Position numbers and translations under genes: made by a program
Part shown: piece after piece, positions 44,201 through 52,121 of the stretch
Position numbering within the stretch: the stretch's first letter is position 1
How the letters are laid out: each line of letters begins with the position of its first letter
NCBI GenBank assembly: GCA_045641625.1
Contig: JAZUHH010000025.1
Location: forward strand, 4,064 to 68,063
Direction: 5' to 3'
Length of the DNA stretch: 64,000 nt
Source: UBA1723 sp045641625
Lineage (GTDB): Bacteria > Bacteroidota > Bacteroidia > Bacteroidales > Paludibacteraceae
The notes under the pieces: model-generated
The model's input: the letters and a program-made list of their open reading frames with translations, nothing else
Database searches by the model: none
What the model was told of the DNA's origin: nothing

Positions 44201-45362
44201 AACTCCGGACAACGGAATCCGTTTCGGACTTTTGGGTATCAAGGGTATGAGTAGCGCATGTGCAGAGGCAACAGTGTCCGAGCGTGAGGCAAACGGACCA
44301 TATACGGACATATTCGACTACGTTTCGAGAGTCCCTTGCTCTGCAAAGGATATAGAGTCCCTTTCATTGGCAGGCGCTTTCGACAGCCTGAAAATCGACA
44401 GAGAGACATTCTTTGAGAAGGACAAAAGAGACATGTCGTTCAGTCAGGCTCTAGTGGCTTACGGTAAGACAATCCGTCAGATAGTCAACGAGTCAAAGAA
44501 CTCATTGTTCGGAGACGATGACTCCATGTCAACAGCAACGGTCCAGAGACCGCCGATACCTAAGTGCGAGAAGTGGGGAACTTTGGAAAGACTGCAGAGG
44601 GAAAAGGAGCTTGTCGGAATCTATCTGTCAGCACATCCTCTTGATGACTACTATGTTATCTTGAAGTACCTTTGCAACACTCCTATGTCAGAGATTGGCA
44701 ATATAGATGTCATCAAGTCTCGTAAGGTTGTTGCCGGCGGTGTGGTGACATCTATTACTCCCAAGAAGTCCCGAAGCGGAACTGACGGACTTATCATCAA
44801 GATTGAGGATTATGTCGGCTCCGGAGAAATTGCCTTGTGGGGTAAGGATTTGGGATTGGTGAACTTCCTGCATGTCAATAATATCATTCTGTTCTCGGCT
44901 ACGGCTGTTCCGGACAGATACAGAGAGGGAAGTTTCAGGGTTACGTACAGCAACTTTAACCTTTTGTCAGAGATCAAGGACACAATTCCGATGAAACTGA
45001 CCATGACTGTTCAGCAGAAAGACCTTTCGGAGGAAATGGTCAACCAGTTGATCTACGAGATAAACGAATGTCCCGAGGGCAAGGCCGGCATTGCAGTCCA
45101 GTGTCAGCTGAATAACGGAACCATGCTTAACCTTGTTTCAAGGAAGAAGGACATTCAGATAACACAGAGGCTTATAAATTATCTCGAAAGTATAGCTCCG
45201 AAAGATATCGAGCTAACAACAAGTAGCGATGAGTCTTTCGAACAGGTCGATACATCAGATGATGATGAGAATTTGGATGCAATCCAAATGGTTGACAATT
45301 CCATTCCCGGGAATACGTCTTCAGGAAGCTTCAAGTTCAAATTGACAGGTACTCCCTTTTGA
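41274..45362 (+). CDS. dnaE: DNA polymerase III alpha subunit
   Basis: A 1,362-residue protein. The N-terminal PHP domain opens with HLHVHSHYSMLDG (residues 6-18) and ALTDHG. The polymerase core has PGRGSAAGS, the catalytic DxD in LPDIDVDFED, and ALYRPGPIAYIP with SYGVTVYQEQVM. An HhH region and a C-terminal OB fold follow (VVAGGVVTSITPKKSRSG, IALWGKDL). This is the replicative polymerase of the DnaE1 type. The start at 41274 is chosen because an in-frame TTG at 41247 lies inside the -7 box. The PHP domain has retained several metal-ligand His/Asp residues, so proofreading by this domain is possible but not shown. The acidic C-terminal tail (SDEDEN-like) is variable. It is a single-gene unit. 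Confidence 0.97.
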   Translation: MTEFVHLHVHSHYSMLDGMSKVPDLVDKCMKNGMHAIALTDHGCMFGIKDLCDYVGKVNGAPKKKIKECKEEIGKTTDEAKLAELNEKLAKLEADAASFIPFKPIIGTEAYCARRTLHDKDKTYKEIDPETGKEFIPDRNGWHLILLAKNKTGYLNLCKLASQAYVDGMYGKPRIDKIILEKYHEGLIVCSACLGGEIPQKIIGGDLKGAEESIMWFKGIFGDDYYIELQRHKTDKPNASTETYERQMEVEPHLIALAKKCGVKIICTNDVHFVEENHGEAHERLVCLSIGVDYDDPNRKMMYTKQEWLKTPDEMADIFSDIPEALSNTLEIADKVEVYSIDSGPIMPKYDIPAEFGTEEQYRQRFTDEDIFNEFTRDEKGNVVLSKEDADKKIQRLGGYEKLYRIKLEADYLNKLAWEGAAMRYGAKLTWNAEENQYEVDLEQKAKDQIIFELYIMKTMGFPGYFLIVQDYIRAARQELGMFVGPGRGSAAGSVVAYCLKITDIDPLTYDLLFERFLNPDRISLPDIDVDFEDTGKIIEWVTKKYGAEKVARIITYGTMATKSALADVARVQKVPLDEVARLKKLVPDKFDDVIDPETGKTFGSSGKKPPKVKLKNCFKYIPELKEARYSEDKNISTMCEYAEQLEDTNRQIGIHACGVIIGADDLTNFAPMCTVKDKETDRDVLVTQYDGHVIESVGLIKMDFLGLITLTLIKTTIQNVKKSKGIDVDIDHIPLDDELTYKLFGEGRTIGVFQFESPGMQKYLRELKPSVITDLIAMNALYRPGPIAYIPTFINRKHGREEIKYDLPIMEKYLGDSYGVTVYQEQVMLLSRLLAGFTRGQSDSLRKAMGKKIFAMLEQLKPLFIEGAMKNPNIRDGLTEPMDDDKLRQTLEKIWKDWEAFASYAFNKSHAACYAWVAYQTGYLKAHFPAEYLAANLTISQDSITEVQKFMEECKAMKIKTLCPDVNESDLNFSVTPDNGIRFGLLGIKGMSSACAEATVSEREANGPYTDIFDYVSRVPCSAKDIESLSLAGAFDSLKIDRETFFEKDKRDMSFSQALVAYGKTIRQIVNESKNSLFGDDDSMSTATVQRPPIPKCEKWGTLERLQREKELVGIYLSAHPLDDYYVILKYLCNTPMSEIGNIDVIKSRKVVAGGVVTSITPKKSRSGTDGLIIKIEDYVGSGEIALWGKDLGLVNFLHVNNIILFSATAVPDRYREGSFRVTYSNFNLLSEIKDTIPMKLTMTVQQKDLSEEMVNQLIYEINECPEGKAGIAVQCQLNNGTMLNLVSRKKDIQITQRLINYLESIAPKDIELTTSSDESFEQVDTSDDDENLDAIQMVDNSIPGNTSSGSFKFKLTGTPF

Positions 45363-45383
45363 TAAAAGCACATTTGCGTGAGA

Positions 45384-45416
45384 AGGAATGAGGTGTTTTG
45401 CCTCATTCCTTTTTTT
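45384..45416 (+). terminator. Rho-independent terminator of dnaE
   Basis: AGGAATGAGG (45384-45393) pairs perfectly with CCTCATTCCT (45401-45410), followed by a T run. Confidence 0.9.
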
Positions 45417-45518
45417 ATGCAAGAATGACATTTGGCGATTCGATTTCCGTTAGTCTTGTAAGGCAATAAAAATGAAAATTTGCATGATAAAACAAAGCGA
45501 ACAATCTAAAGAACTTTT

Positions 45519-45548
45519 AGAACATTTTTCGTACACGAAAAGTGTTCT
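45519..45548. promoter_or_regulatory. 13-bp inverted repeat, probable repressor operator
   Basis: AGAACATTTTTCG (45519-45531) and CGAAAAGTGTTCT (45536-45548) are inverted copies with one mismatch around TACA. It ends 19 bases before the -7 box at 45568, so it covers the -33 region of the efflux operon. The form fits a TetR- or MarR-type site. A second, smaller palindrome, GTTTTTACGAAAAAC, overlaps the spacer. Confidence 0.65.
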
Positions 45549-45567
45549 GTTTTTACGAAAAACTCTC

Positions 45568-45575
45568 TAATTTTG
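45568..45575 (+). promoter_or_regulatory. -7 box of the second efflux operon
   Basis: TAATTTTG, an exact TAnnTTTG match, 38 bases before the ATG at 45614. Confidence 0.6.
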
Positions 45576-45613
45576 CAATGTTATTATTAGAGAAGAAAAA
45601 ATAGTTTAATGAT

Positions 45614-47107
45614 ATGAAGAAGGGTTTGGTTCTGTTGTCGTTATTCTTTTGCGCTTTGACAGGCTGGGCGAACGATGGTGTTGTCAAGTTGTCGTTGGAC
45701 AGCTGTCGCAGAATGGCAGTGCAGAATAACAAGGAGATTAAGATGTCGGATGCCAAGAAACAAAAGGCATACTATGACAGAAAGGCGGCTTTCACAAAGT
45801 ATTTTCCAAGAGTTACAGCTACGGGAGTGTACATGTTCACTTCCAAGCAGGTCGAGTTGCTTTCGGATGAACAGAAGCAGGAGTTGAACACTCTGGGTTC
45901 AGGAATGACTCAGGACCTGATGCCAGTGATGCAGCAGATGATGGCGGCTTCGGCAAGCAATCCGTTGTTGGCCGGAATGATGCAGCAGATGATGCAACAG
46001 GTTGCGCCTATGCTTCCGGCAGCAGCAAGCGGACTTGACGCTAAGGGTGCCGCAATAGCAGACGCAACAGAATTGGACACTAGAAACATAGGCGTCATTT
46101 CAGTTATGCTTACCCAGCCAATATATATGGGTGGCAAGATAAAGGCGTACAACAACATCACTAAGAGTGTAGAGGAGCTGACAAACATCCAGGCTTCAAG
46201 CAAGGAGGCTGATGTCATCGTTGAGGCTGACGAGGCCTATTGGAGAGTTGTCGGACTTGTGGCAAAGAAACATTTGGCAGAGAACTACCTTGCTACAGTA
46301 GATTCCATAAGCAAGGATGTGGACAAACTTATAGAGGCAGGCTTCGCTACAAAGGCAGACGGATTGAGCGTGAAGGTAAAGGTGAACGAGGCTAAGGTTT
46401 CGGTGGTTCAAGTGAACAACGGTATCGCTCTTGCCAAGATGCTGCTTTGCCAGATCTGCGGTTTGGACATGAATACCAAGGTTCAGCTTGAGGACGAGGA
46501 TTTCGATCCGCTCAATTTCCTTGAGCCCGCTTCAGCAATGGGAAATGTGAATATAGCTATCGAGAACAGAAACGAGCTAAAGAGCCTAGACCTGTTAAAG
46601 AAGATAAATGACGAGAAGGTCAAGGTAGTTCGCAGCGAGTTCCTTCCAACAGCAGCTTTGATCGGCGGATATACAACAACTTATCCTTCGTGCTTCGACG
46701 GATTCCAGAAGGAGTTTGGCGGAATGTGGAATGTAGGAGTAATGGTCAAGGTTCCCGTTATCACTTGCGGAGAGAGAATCTACAAGGTAAAGGCTGCAAG
46801 AGAGGAGGCAAAGCTTGCCGAGTACCAGTTTGACGAGGCAAAGGAGAAGATCGAACTCCAGGTAAACCAGACAGAGCAGAAGCTTGCAGAGGCTAAGGAG
46901 AGACTTGCAACAGCAAGAGAAAGCCAGGACGAGGCGGCAGAAAACTTGAGATATGCTCAGGTTGGAATGAAGGAGGGCATGATTCCTGTTTCAAACGTGC
47001 TCCAGGCTGAAACTGCATTCCTGAAGGCAAGAACAAACTTGGTTGAGGCCGAGATCGACGTCCTTCTTGCCCAGGTATATCTAAAGAAAGCTTACGGAAT
47101 AAAGTAA
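45614..47107 (+). CDS. TolC-family outer membrane efflux protein with Met-rich insertion
   Basis: A 497-residue protein with a signal peptide (LVLLSLFFCALTGWA) and the TolC opening VVKLSLDSCRRMAVQNNKEI. Two helical halves follow, with the barrel segments near GVYMFTSKQV / GVISVMLTQPIYMGGKIKAY and GGMWNVGVMVKVPVITCGER. Unusual is residues 98-140, inserted between the two strands of the first half. This stretch has ten Met and many Gln/Ala (MTQDLMPVMQQMMAAS, GMMQQMMQQVAPML). It maps to the outer loop or its base. It heads an operon with an HlyD-like adaptor and two ABC-2 permeases; there is no ATPase gene in the operon. Confidence 0.9.
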   Translation: MKKGLVLLSLFFCALTGWANDGVVKLSLDSCRRMAVQNNKEIKMSDAKKQKAYYDRKAAFTKYFPRVTATGVYMFTSKQVELLSDEQKQELNTLGSGMTQDLMPVMQQMMAASASNPLLAGMMQQMMQQVAPMLPAAASGLDAKGAAIADATELDTRNIGVISVMLTQPIYMGGKIKAYNNITKSVEELTNIQASSKEADVIVEADEAYWRVVGLVAKKHLAENYLATVDSISKDVDKLIEAGFATKADGLSVKVKVNEAKVSVVQVNNGIALAKMLLCQICGLDMNTKVQLEDEDFDPLNFLEPASAMGNVNIAIENRNELKSLDLLKKINDEKVKVVRSEFLPTAALIGGYTTTYPSCFDGFQKEFGGMWNVGVMVKVPVITCGERIYKVKAAREEAKLAEYQFDEAKEKIELQVNQTEQKLAEAKERLATARESQDEAAENLRYAQVGMKEGMIPVSNVLQAETAFLKARTNLVEAEIDVLLAQVYLKKAYGIK

Positions 47108-47131
47108 AATAATATAAATATCAAGATAAAG

Positions 47132-48103
47132 ATGAAAAAGAACAATACAGTGCTAATTGTAGCAATAATAGTTATAGCCGTTATACTCGGTGTAATACTT
47201 ACTGGTCTAACAATGAGCGAGCCTCAACCTGTACTTCAAGGTGAGGTTGAGATAACTGACTACAGACTTTCTTCAAAGGTTCCTTCGCGTGTGAAAGAGA
47301 TCAGAGTGGAGGAGGGAGACTATGTGAACAAGGGAGACACTCTAGTAATCATGGAGGCTCCAGAGGTTGAGGCTAAGTTGTCTCAGGCAGAGGCTGCCAA
47401 GAGAGCCGCTCAGGCATTGCAGAGCAAGGCTCAGGCAGGAACTAGAAGCGAGCAGGTTCAGGGAGCATACGAAATGTGGCAGAAGGCAAAGGCTGGCCTG
47501 GAAGTTTACGAGAAGACATACCAGCGTGTGCAGAAGCTTCATAACGAAGGTGTTGTTGCCGCTCAGAAACTTGACGAGGCTAAGGCTCAGTATGATGCGG
47601 CTGTCGCAACAGAAAAGGCAGCAAAGGCCCAGTATGATATGGCTATGAACGGAGCTCAGGCAGAGGACAAGCAGGCAGCGGCTGCACAGGTGGCTCGTGC
47701 AAAGGGTGCCATTGCAGAGGTCAACTCTTACATAAACGAGACTATCATCGTTGCCCTTGCTTCAGGTCGTGTCACAGAGATATTCCCAGAGGTCGGCGAA
47801 CTTGTTGGAAGCGGTGCCCCTATCATGAACGTTGCAAAAACTGACGGCGCATTCTTTACATTCAACATCCGCGAGGACTTGTTGAAGGGCCTTGAGGTTG
47901 GTGTTGAGAAGGATGTGTACATTGTTGCCAAGGACACTACAGTAAAGGCTAAGGTAAGCAAGATGAAGGATGTAGGAAGCTACGCTGTATGGAAGGCAAC
48001 AAAGGCAAGCGGACAGTACGACCTAAAGACTATCGAGGTTCAGTTGAGACCTGTCGATAAGGTTGAAGGCCTTGTTTCTGGTATGAGTGCAATTATTAAG
48101 TAA
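47132..48103 (+). CDS. HlyD/EmrA-type periplasmic adaptor
   Basis: A 323-residue protein with an N-terminal membrane anchor (TVLIVAIIVIAVILGVILTG). The lipoyl half GEVEITDYRLSSKVPSRVKE and the VEEGDYVNKGDTLV block come next, then a helical hairpin rich in Ala/Gln/Lys (residues ~85-195). The second lipoyl half follows with ASGRVTEIFPEVGELVGSGAP, and a beta-barrel domain ends in LVSGMSAIIK. It links the TolC protein to the inner-membrane permeases encoded downstream. The short barrel and lack of a fourth domain fit the HlyD/YbhG type, not the MacA type found in the first efflux operon. It lies 24 bases after the TolC gene. Confidence 0.9.
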   Translation: MKKNNTVLIVAIIVIAVILGVILTGLTMSEPQPVLQGEVEITDYRLSSKVPSRVKEIRVEEGDYVNKGDTLVIMEAPEVEAKLSQAEAAKRAAQALQSKAQAGTRSEQVQGAYEMWQKAKAGLEVYEKTYQRVQKLHNEGVVAAQKLDEAKAQYDAAVATEKAAKAQYDMAMNGAQAEDKQAAAAQVARAKGAIAEVNSYINETIIVALASGRVTEIFPEVGELVGSGAPIMNVAKTDGAFFTFNIREDLLKGLEVGVEKDVYIVAKDTTVKAKVSKMKDVGSYAVWKATKASGQYDLKTIEVQLRPVDKVEGLVSGMSAIIK

Positions 48104-48165
48104 GACAGTTAGGTATTTATGAAAAGGGGCAGATCGCCTTCCCCTTGTTCTTAACTCAATATAAA

Positions 48166-49350
48166 ATGGAGAAATTAAAACTAACAGTTCAACGCTTGAA
48201 GGATTTGTTCCTTCGTGAGGTGGAGATGGGAAGACAACGTCCCCTCTACTTGTTCTGTATGCTGATTGCTCCGCTTTTCTTCTGCTACATGTTCTGCAGT
48301 CTGATGACTGAGGGCGCACCTAACGATTTGCCTGCGGCATTGGTTGACGAGGACAATACACAGGTGTCCCGTACTATTGTCCGTACTCTTGACGCCATGC
48401 AGGAGACAAACATTGCGGTGAAGTTCAACAGCTTCAGCGAGGCAAAGAAAAGTATGCAGCGTGGCGAGGTATATGCCATCTTCTACATTCCCGAAGGAAC
48501 TACCAAGGGAGCATTAACACAGCGCCAGCCCAAAATCTACTGCTATACAAACGAGGCGTATTTCCTTTCGGGCTCTTTTCTGTTGAAGGACTTGAAGCTT
48601 ATCGGAGAGCTTTCGGGACTTGCAATAACAAGAGAGACCATGCAGGCAAAGGGATACACAATGGATCAGATCATGCCGGTGATACAGCCTATCTCTGTTG
48701 AGACTCATGCGTTGAACAATCCGTCCCTTAATTATTCAATATATTTGACGAATATGCTAGTGCCGGGAATCATCCTTTTGGTGGTGTTCCTTGCAACTAC
48801 ATATTCAATAGGATTGGAGTGGAAGAGAAAGAGCCACAAGGAGTGGTACGAGAAGTCAGGAAACAGCGTGATGGTGGCTTTGTTCGGCAAATTGCTGCCT
48901 CAGGCACTTGTCTTCATGCTTGTGTTTGTTGCTATGGATGTGTACCTCTACAAGATTCAGCATTTTGTTCTGAACTGCAGCATGTGGAGGATAATTTTCA
49001 TTCAGTTGCTTTCGGTTCTGGCTTCACAAGGCTTTGCTGCGGCTATATTCGGAATTCTTGCTGGACAGATGCGTATGGCGATGAGCGTTGCTTCCCTTTT
49101 GGGAGTGTTGTCCGTTTCACTAAGCGGATTCACTTTCCCGGTTATGGCGATGCCGAAGTTAATGCAGTCGGTGGCATGGTGCCTGCCTTTGCGTCATTAC
49201 TTCCTGTTGTACGTCAGCCAGGTTCTTAACGGTTTTCCGATGATGTGCAGCTGGAAGTCTATAGCCATTCTGCTGACAATTGCGGCTCTTCCGCTATTGT
49301 TTGTCAGGGTGTATCGCTATGCCTTCGAGAATGTGGATTACAAAGCATAA
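48166..49350 (+). CDS. ABC-2 type permease (YhiI/YbhS-like)
   Basis: A 394-residue membrane protein from the ATG at 48166; an earlier in-frame TTG at 48145 adds no recognisable sequence. An N-terminal membrane segment (LYLFCMLIAPLFFCYMFCS) is followed by a periplasmic domain of about 150 residues (LPAALVDEDNTQVSRTIVRT, VYAIFYIPEGTTKG). Five further membrane helices follow (ILLVVFLATTYSIGLEW, ALVFMLVFVAMDVY, LLSVLASQGFAAAIFG, ASLLGVLSVSLSGFTFP, IAILLTIAALPLLFVRV). This is the ABC2_membrane_3 (DUF3533-like/YbhR-YbhS) topology. Such permeases pair as homologues, and the next gene encodes the partner. The ATPase that would drive them is not in the operon. Confidence 0.85.
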   Translation: MEKLKLTVQRLKDLFLREVEMGRQRPLYLFCMLIAPLFFCYMFCSLMTEGAPNDLPAALVDEDNTQVSRTIVRTLDAMQETNIAVKFNSFSEAKKSMQRGEVYAIFYIPEGTTKGALTQRQPKIYCYTNEAYFLSGSFLLKDLKLIGELSGLAITRETMQAKGYTMDQIMPVIQPISVETHALNNPSLNYSIYLTNMLVPGIILLVVFLATTYSIGLEWKRKSHKEWYEKSGNSVMVALFGKLLPQALVFMLVFVAMDVYLYKIQHFVLNCSMWRIIFIQLLSVLASQGFAAAIFGILAGQMRMAMSVASLLGVLSVSLSGFTFPVMAMPKLMQSVAWCLPLRHYFLLYVSQVLNGFPMMCSWKSIAILLTIAALPLLFVRVYRYAFENVDYKA

Positions 49351-49362
49351 TAAATTTGAAAG

Positions 49363-50535
49363 ATGGATTTGTTGAAAATATGCTATAAGGAATTAAGGGA
49401 GATATTCTCTGACTTTGGTATCGTGATTTTTGTTGTGATACTTCCATTGGCCTATCCATTGCTTTATGCGTGGCTGTATAATGGAGAGGTTGTCAGAGAA
49501 GTTCCTGTGGTTGTGGTTGACGAGTCTCAGACTGCGTTGAGCCGTGACTTTATCCGCAGATGTGACGCTTCTCCGGACATTAAGGTCGTGAGCCATGCAA
49601 TGAATATGGATCATGCAAAGAAATATCTGGAAAATACTGAAGCCTACGGAATAATACGTGTTCCCCGCGAGTTCAGCGACGACATAAACACCGGAGAAAG
49701 ACAGGCTGTAGTGGGAGCCTATGCTGAAATGAGCAGCATGATGAACTACAAGGCATTGCTCATGACAGTGTCTATGGTTGCTCAGCAGATGAACAAGGAA
49801 ATTAAGGTAAGCAAGATGGGAAGCAGTACGTCCCGCGAGTCTCAGATTCTTCAGGCTCCGGTTACTTACGAGACTCATGCTATGTTCAATCCTCAGAGCG
49901 GTTATGCCTCGTTCCTTATTCCTCCGGTATTGATGCTGATCATCCAGCAGTCATTGATGCTTGGAATAGGAATGCACATGGGTAGGACAAGAGAGCAGAC
50001 CGGAGGTATCTGCATTCCGAATAACTCTCTTTACTCTAATGCAGTGGAAATCTTCTTTGGCAAGGCGCTTGCCTACTTCCTTATATATATAGTTGCGGCT
50101 GTGTATATGTTCGTAGTTGTGAATCGCTTGTTCGATCTGCCCCAGATGTCCACGTTCTGGACGTACTTGGGTTGGGTTATTCCATATTTGATAGCATGTA
50201 TTGCCTATTCAATCGTGTGCTCTGCGTTTGTGTACAGACGAGAGGATTGCATCATGCTGTTCGTGTTCCTAAGTGTTCCGTTGATTTTCTTGTCTGGAGT
50301 CAGCTGGCCTTTGCCGATGATGTCAAACGGATGGGTTATGTTCTCTTATCTTTTCCCATCGACATTCGGCATCCATGCCTATGTCATGACAAATACAATG
50401 GGATCGACATTGGAGGACATCAGCTTCTATCATTACGGACTAATAGTTCAGGCGGCAGTCTATACAATGCTGGCTCTTGCCTATTATACTATACAGTTGC
50501 ATAGAAAGAGAGTGAAGCTGAAACTAGAGAATTAA
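49363..50535 (+). CDS. ABC-2 type permease (second subunit)
   Basis: A 390-residue paralogue of the preceding protein: an N-terminal helix (IFVVILPLAYPLLYAWLYNG), a periplasmic domain (VPVVVVDESQTALSRDFIRR, EAYGIIRVPREFSDDINTGE) and a multi-helix C-terminal half. The latter includes FLIPPVLMLIIQQSLMLGIG, YFLIYIVAAVYMFVVV and IMLFVFLSVPLIFLSGVSWP. It is likely to dimerise with the first permease. The pair, with the HlyD-type adaptor and TolC protein, forms a tripartite exporter of unknown substrate. The gene begins 12 bases after the preceding one and is the last before the terminator at 50561. An ATPase gene must lie elsewhere or be absent. Confidence 0.85.
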   Translation: MDLLKICYKELREIFSDFGIVIFVVILPLAYPLLYAWLYNGEVVREVPVVVVDESQTALSRDFIRRCDASPDIKVVSHAMNMDHAKKYLENTEAYGIIRVPREFSDDINTGERQAVVGAYAEMSSMMNYKALLMTVSMVAQQMNKEIKVSKMGSSTSRESQILQAPVTYETHAMFNPQSGYASFLIPPVLMLIIQQSLMLGIGMHMGRTREQTGGICIPNNSLYSNAVEIFFGKALAYFLIYIVAAVYMFVVVNRLFDLPQMSTFWTYLGWVIPYLIACIAYSIVCSAFVYRREDCIMLFVFLSVPLIFLSGVSWPLPMMSNGWVMFSYLFPSTFGIHAYVMTNTMGSTLEDISFYHYGLIVQAAVYTMLALAYYTIQLHRKRVKLKLEN

Positions 50536-50560
50536 TAACTGTCTTTACATTTATATCAAC

Positions 50561-50596
50561 AAAAGCAGTCCAGATGAGAATCCGGACTGCTTTTTT
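50561..50596 (+). terminator. Rho-independent terminator of the second efflux operon
   Basis: AAAAGCAGTCC (50561-50571) pairs with GGACTGCTTTT (50584-50594) around an AGATGAGAATCC loop, then T. Confidence 0.9.
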
Positions 50597-50860
50597 GTGT
50601 ATGGGTCAAGTGTCGGCCTGGCATCCTGTTTTAACAAGAAGCGGATAGCTTTAAAATGCTTCTGAACGATTTTTTTTTGTGCGTATAGATAATTATCTAT
50701 TGATTGCACTGATTATTGGAGAGATTTGCTGTGGGATACTGTTGCAAAAATTGACTTGGATACAGTTCCGTACTCTGAATTTATAACGCGCACTTTCAAT
50801 TCAAAAGACTTTTTGACTATACGTCCTTCCCCTTTGCATCCCAATCCTTGCTTATAAGAC
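50597..50860. other. Intergenic stretch between the efflux operon and the tRNA
   Basis: No gene recognised. A minus-strand frame that crosses the tRNA continues here (to 50713) and is judged a chance frame. Confidence 0.4.
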
Positions 50861-50891
50861 AAAAAAAAGAGATTGACCGAAATCAATCTCT
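50861..50891 (-). terminator. Rho-independent terminator of the tRNA gene
   Basis: On the minus strand AGAGATTGA pairs with TCAATCTCT around TTTCGG and is followed by eight T. Confidence 0.85.
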
Positions 50892-50895
50892 GTAG

Positions 50896-50968
50896 TTGCG
50901 GAGGCCCGACTCGAACGAACGACCTTTGGGTTATGAGCCCAACGAGCTGCCAACTGCTCCACTCCGCG
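50896..50968 (-). tRNA. Initiator tRNA-Met (CAT)
   Basis: On the minus strand a 73-nt cloverleaf folds without gaps: acceptor CGCGGAG with CTCCGCA, D arm GAGC/GCTC, anticodon stem TTGGG/CCCAA with loop CTCATAA, T arm GTTCG/CGGGC with loop TTCGAGT. The C1-A72 mismatch and three G-C pairs next to the anticodon loop are the hallmarks of the formyl-methionyl initiator. The CCA end is not encoded. A terminator follows at 50861-50891. Confidence 0.95.
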
Positions 50969-51000
50969 ATCCATTCAATCCGTTTATTCCCGAATTGCAA

Positions 51001-51228
51001 TGCAAAATTACTACTTTTTTTGATAATAGCAAGTGTTTTGATCTCTTATTTTTAGATAATTTATATAAATGTCTGAAAATTAGAGAGAAAAAGATGTACA
51101 AAATTTTGATTGGAAACTTATCCTAATGCTTTTGAAAAGCTGAACTTATAATTTGTAACAATAATATAAGTTTGTGCTTACAGTTTTGTTCTTGTTTTTG
51201 GCAAATAAAAGCAAAATTGTAATAAATA
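51001..51228. other. AT-rich region upstream of the nitrogen operon
   Basis: About 230 bases without a gene. It is the upstream side of both the tRNA (minus strand) and the nitrogen operon (plus strand) and may hold the tRNA promoter; none is clear. Confidence 0.35.
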
Positions 51229-51283
51229 TAGCATTTATATATCAAAATGCTACTGTTTTTAGTTATATGCTATCAAAATGCTA
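51229..51283. promoter_or_regulatory. Dyad plus direct repeat at the nitrogen operon promoter
   Basis: TATCAAAATGCTA occurs at 51240-51252 and again at 51271-51283, 31 bases apart (three helical turns). TAGCATTT (51229-51236) forms a dyad with AAATGCTA (51245-51252). The second copy abuts and overlaps the start of the -7 box at 51284, so a bound protein there would block RNA polymerase. Confidence 0.65.
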
Positions 51284-51291
51284 TATCTTTG
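51284..51291 (+). promoter_or_regulatory. -7 box of the nitrogen operon
   Basis: TATCTTTG, an exact TAnnTTTG match. The T run at 51256-51260 is the nearest candidate for the upstream box. The leader to the ATG at 51348 is about 50 nt. Confidence 0.6.
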
Positions 51292-51347
51292 CATCGTAAA
51301 CATAAAACGAACTGAAATATTTTATAATCACTTAAAACGAAACGAAC

Positions 51348-52082
51348 ATGAAAACAACTAGACTAACAATGTTTACTCTTGCTTTGTGTGGCTTGGCAAG
51401 CGGTGCTGTAGCACAGGAGGATGTTGCAACTCCAAAAGAGAAGAAGGTTGAGTTCTCAGTAGGTGCTGATTTGGTTACCTCTTACATCTGGAGAGGTCAG
51501 TATATGAGTGGTTTCGCTGCTCAGCCTTGTGTGGAGATGAATGCCGGTAACTTCACTTTGGGTTCTTGGGGATCTGTGGGAGTCAACAACGGAGATACTA
51601 AAGAGTTTGATTTCTATGCTTCGTACAAGGTTAAGGCATTCAGTTTTGGTTTGACTGATTACTTCTGCACTCCTTCGTGGGATGATCACAGTTACTTTGC
51701 CGACAACTCTCATGTCCTAGAGCTTAACTTAGGTTGGGACTTTGCTGAGGTTTGCGACAAGTTTGCCATGACAATCGCTGCAAACATGAACTTCTTGAAC
51801 GACAAGACTTTCCGTGATGGTAAGGAGAAGGAGGAGTTCTCGACATATATCGAGTTGGGCTATCCTGTAGAGAGCAAGATCGTCAACTGGGATTTCTCTC
51901 TAGGTACTTGCGTAAACAAGTCTGACTTTTACGGAGTGAACAAGTTCGGAGTAATCAACGTTGGTGTCAAGGCCAGCAAGGATATCCAAATCACAGACAA
52001 GTTCTCTTTGCCTTTGTTCGCTCAAATGATATTGAACCCTCGTACAGAGAAGGCACACTTCGTAGTGGGAATGTCATTCTAA
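51348..52082 (+). CDS. TorF-type putative porin, associated with GlnK-AmtB
   Basis: A 244-residue protein with a signal peptide (MFTLALCGLASGAVAQ). The mature part starts with KVEFSVGADLVTSYIWRGQY, the opening strand and 'WRG' turn of TorF/Gcw_chp-type barrels. It continues with alternating strands (FDFYASYKVKAFSFGLTDYF; SHVLELNLGWDFAEVCDKFA) and ends in Phe (FVVGMSF), an outer-membrane insertion signal. Such barrels stand next to ammonium transporters in several Bacteroidota, so it probably lets a nitrogen source cross the outer membrane; the substrate is not known. It is the first gene of the operon with the PII and AmtB genes. Confidence 0.75.
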   Translation: MKTTRLTMFTLALCGLASGAVAQEDVATPKEKKVEFSVGADLVTSYIWRGQYMSGFAAQPCVEMNAGNFTLGSWGSVGVNNGDTKEFDFYASYKVKAFSFGLTDYFCTPSWDDHSYFADNSHVLELNLGWDFAEVCDKFAMTIAANMNFLNDKTFRDGKEKEEFSTYIELGYPVESKIVNWDFSLGTCVNKSDFYGVNKFGVINVGVKASKDIQITDKFSLPLFAQMILNPRTEKAHFVVGMSF

Positions 52083-52121
52083 TCACATAAACTGAATTAA
52101 GAACATAAAACGATATAGATC

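Noticed and set aside
50713..51000. 95-codon minus-strand frame crossing the tRNA
   Set aside because: It contains the whole initiator tRNA and its terminator, so it is a chance frame.
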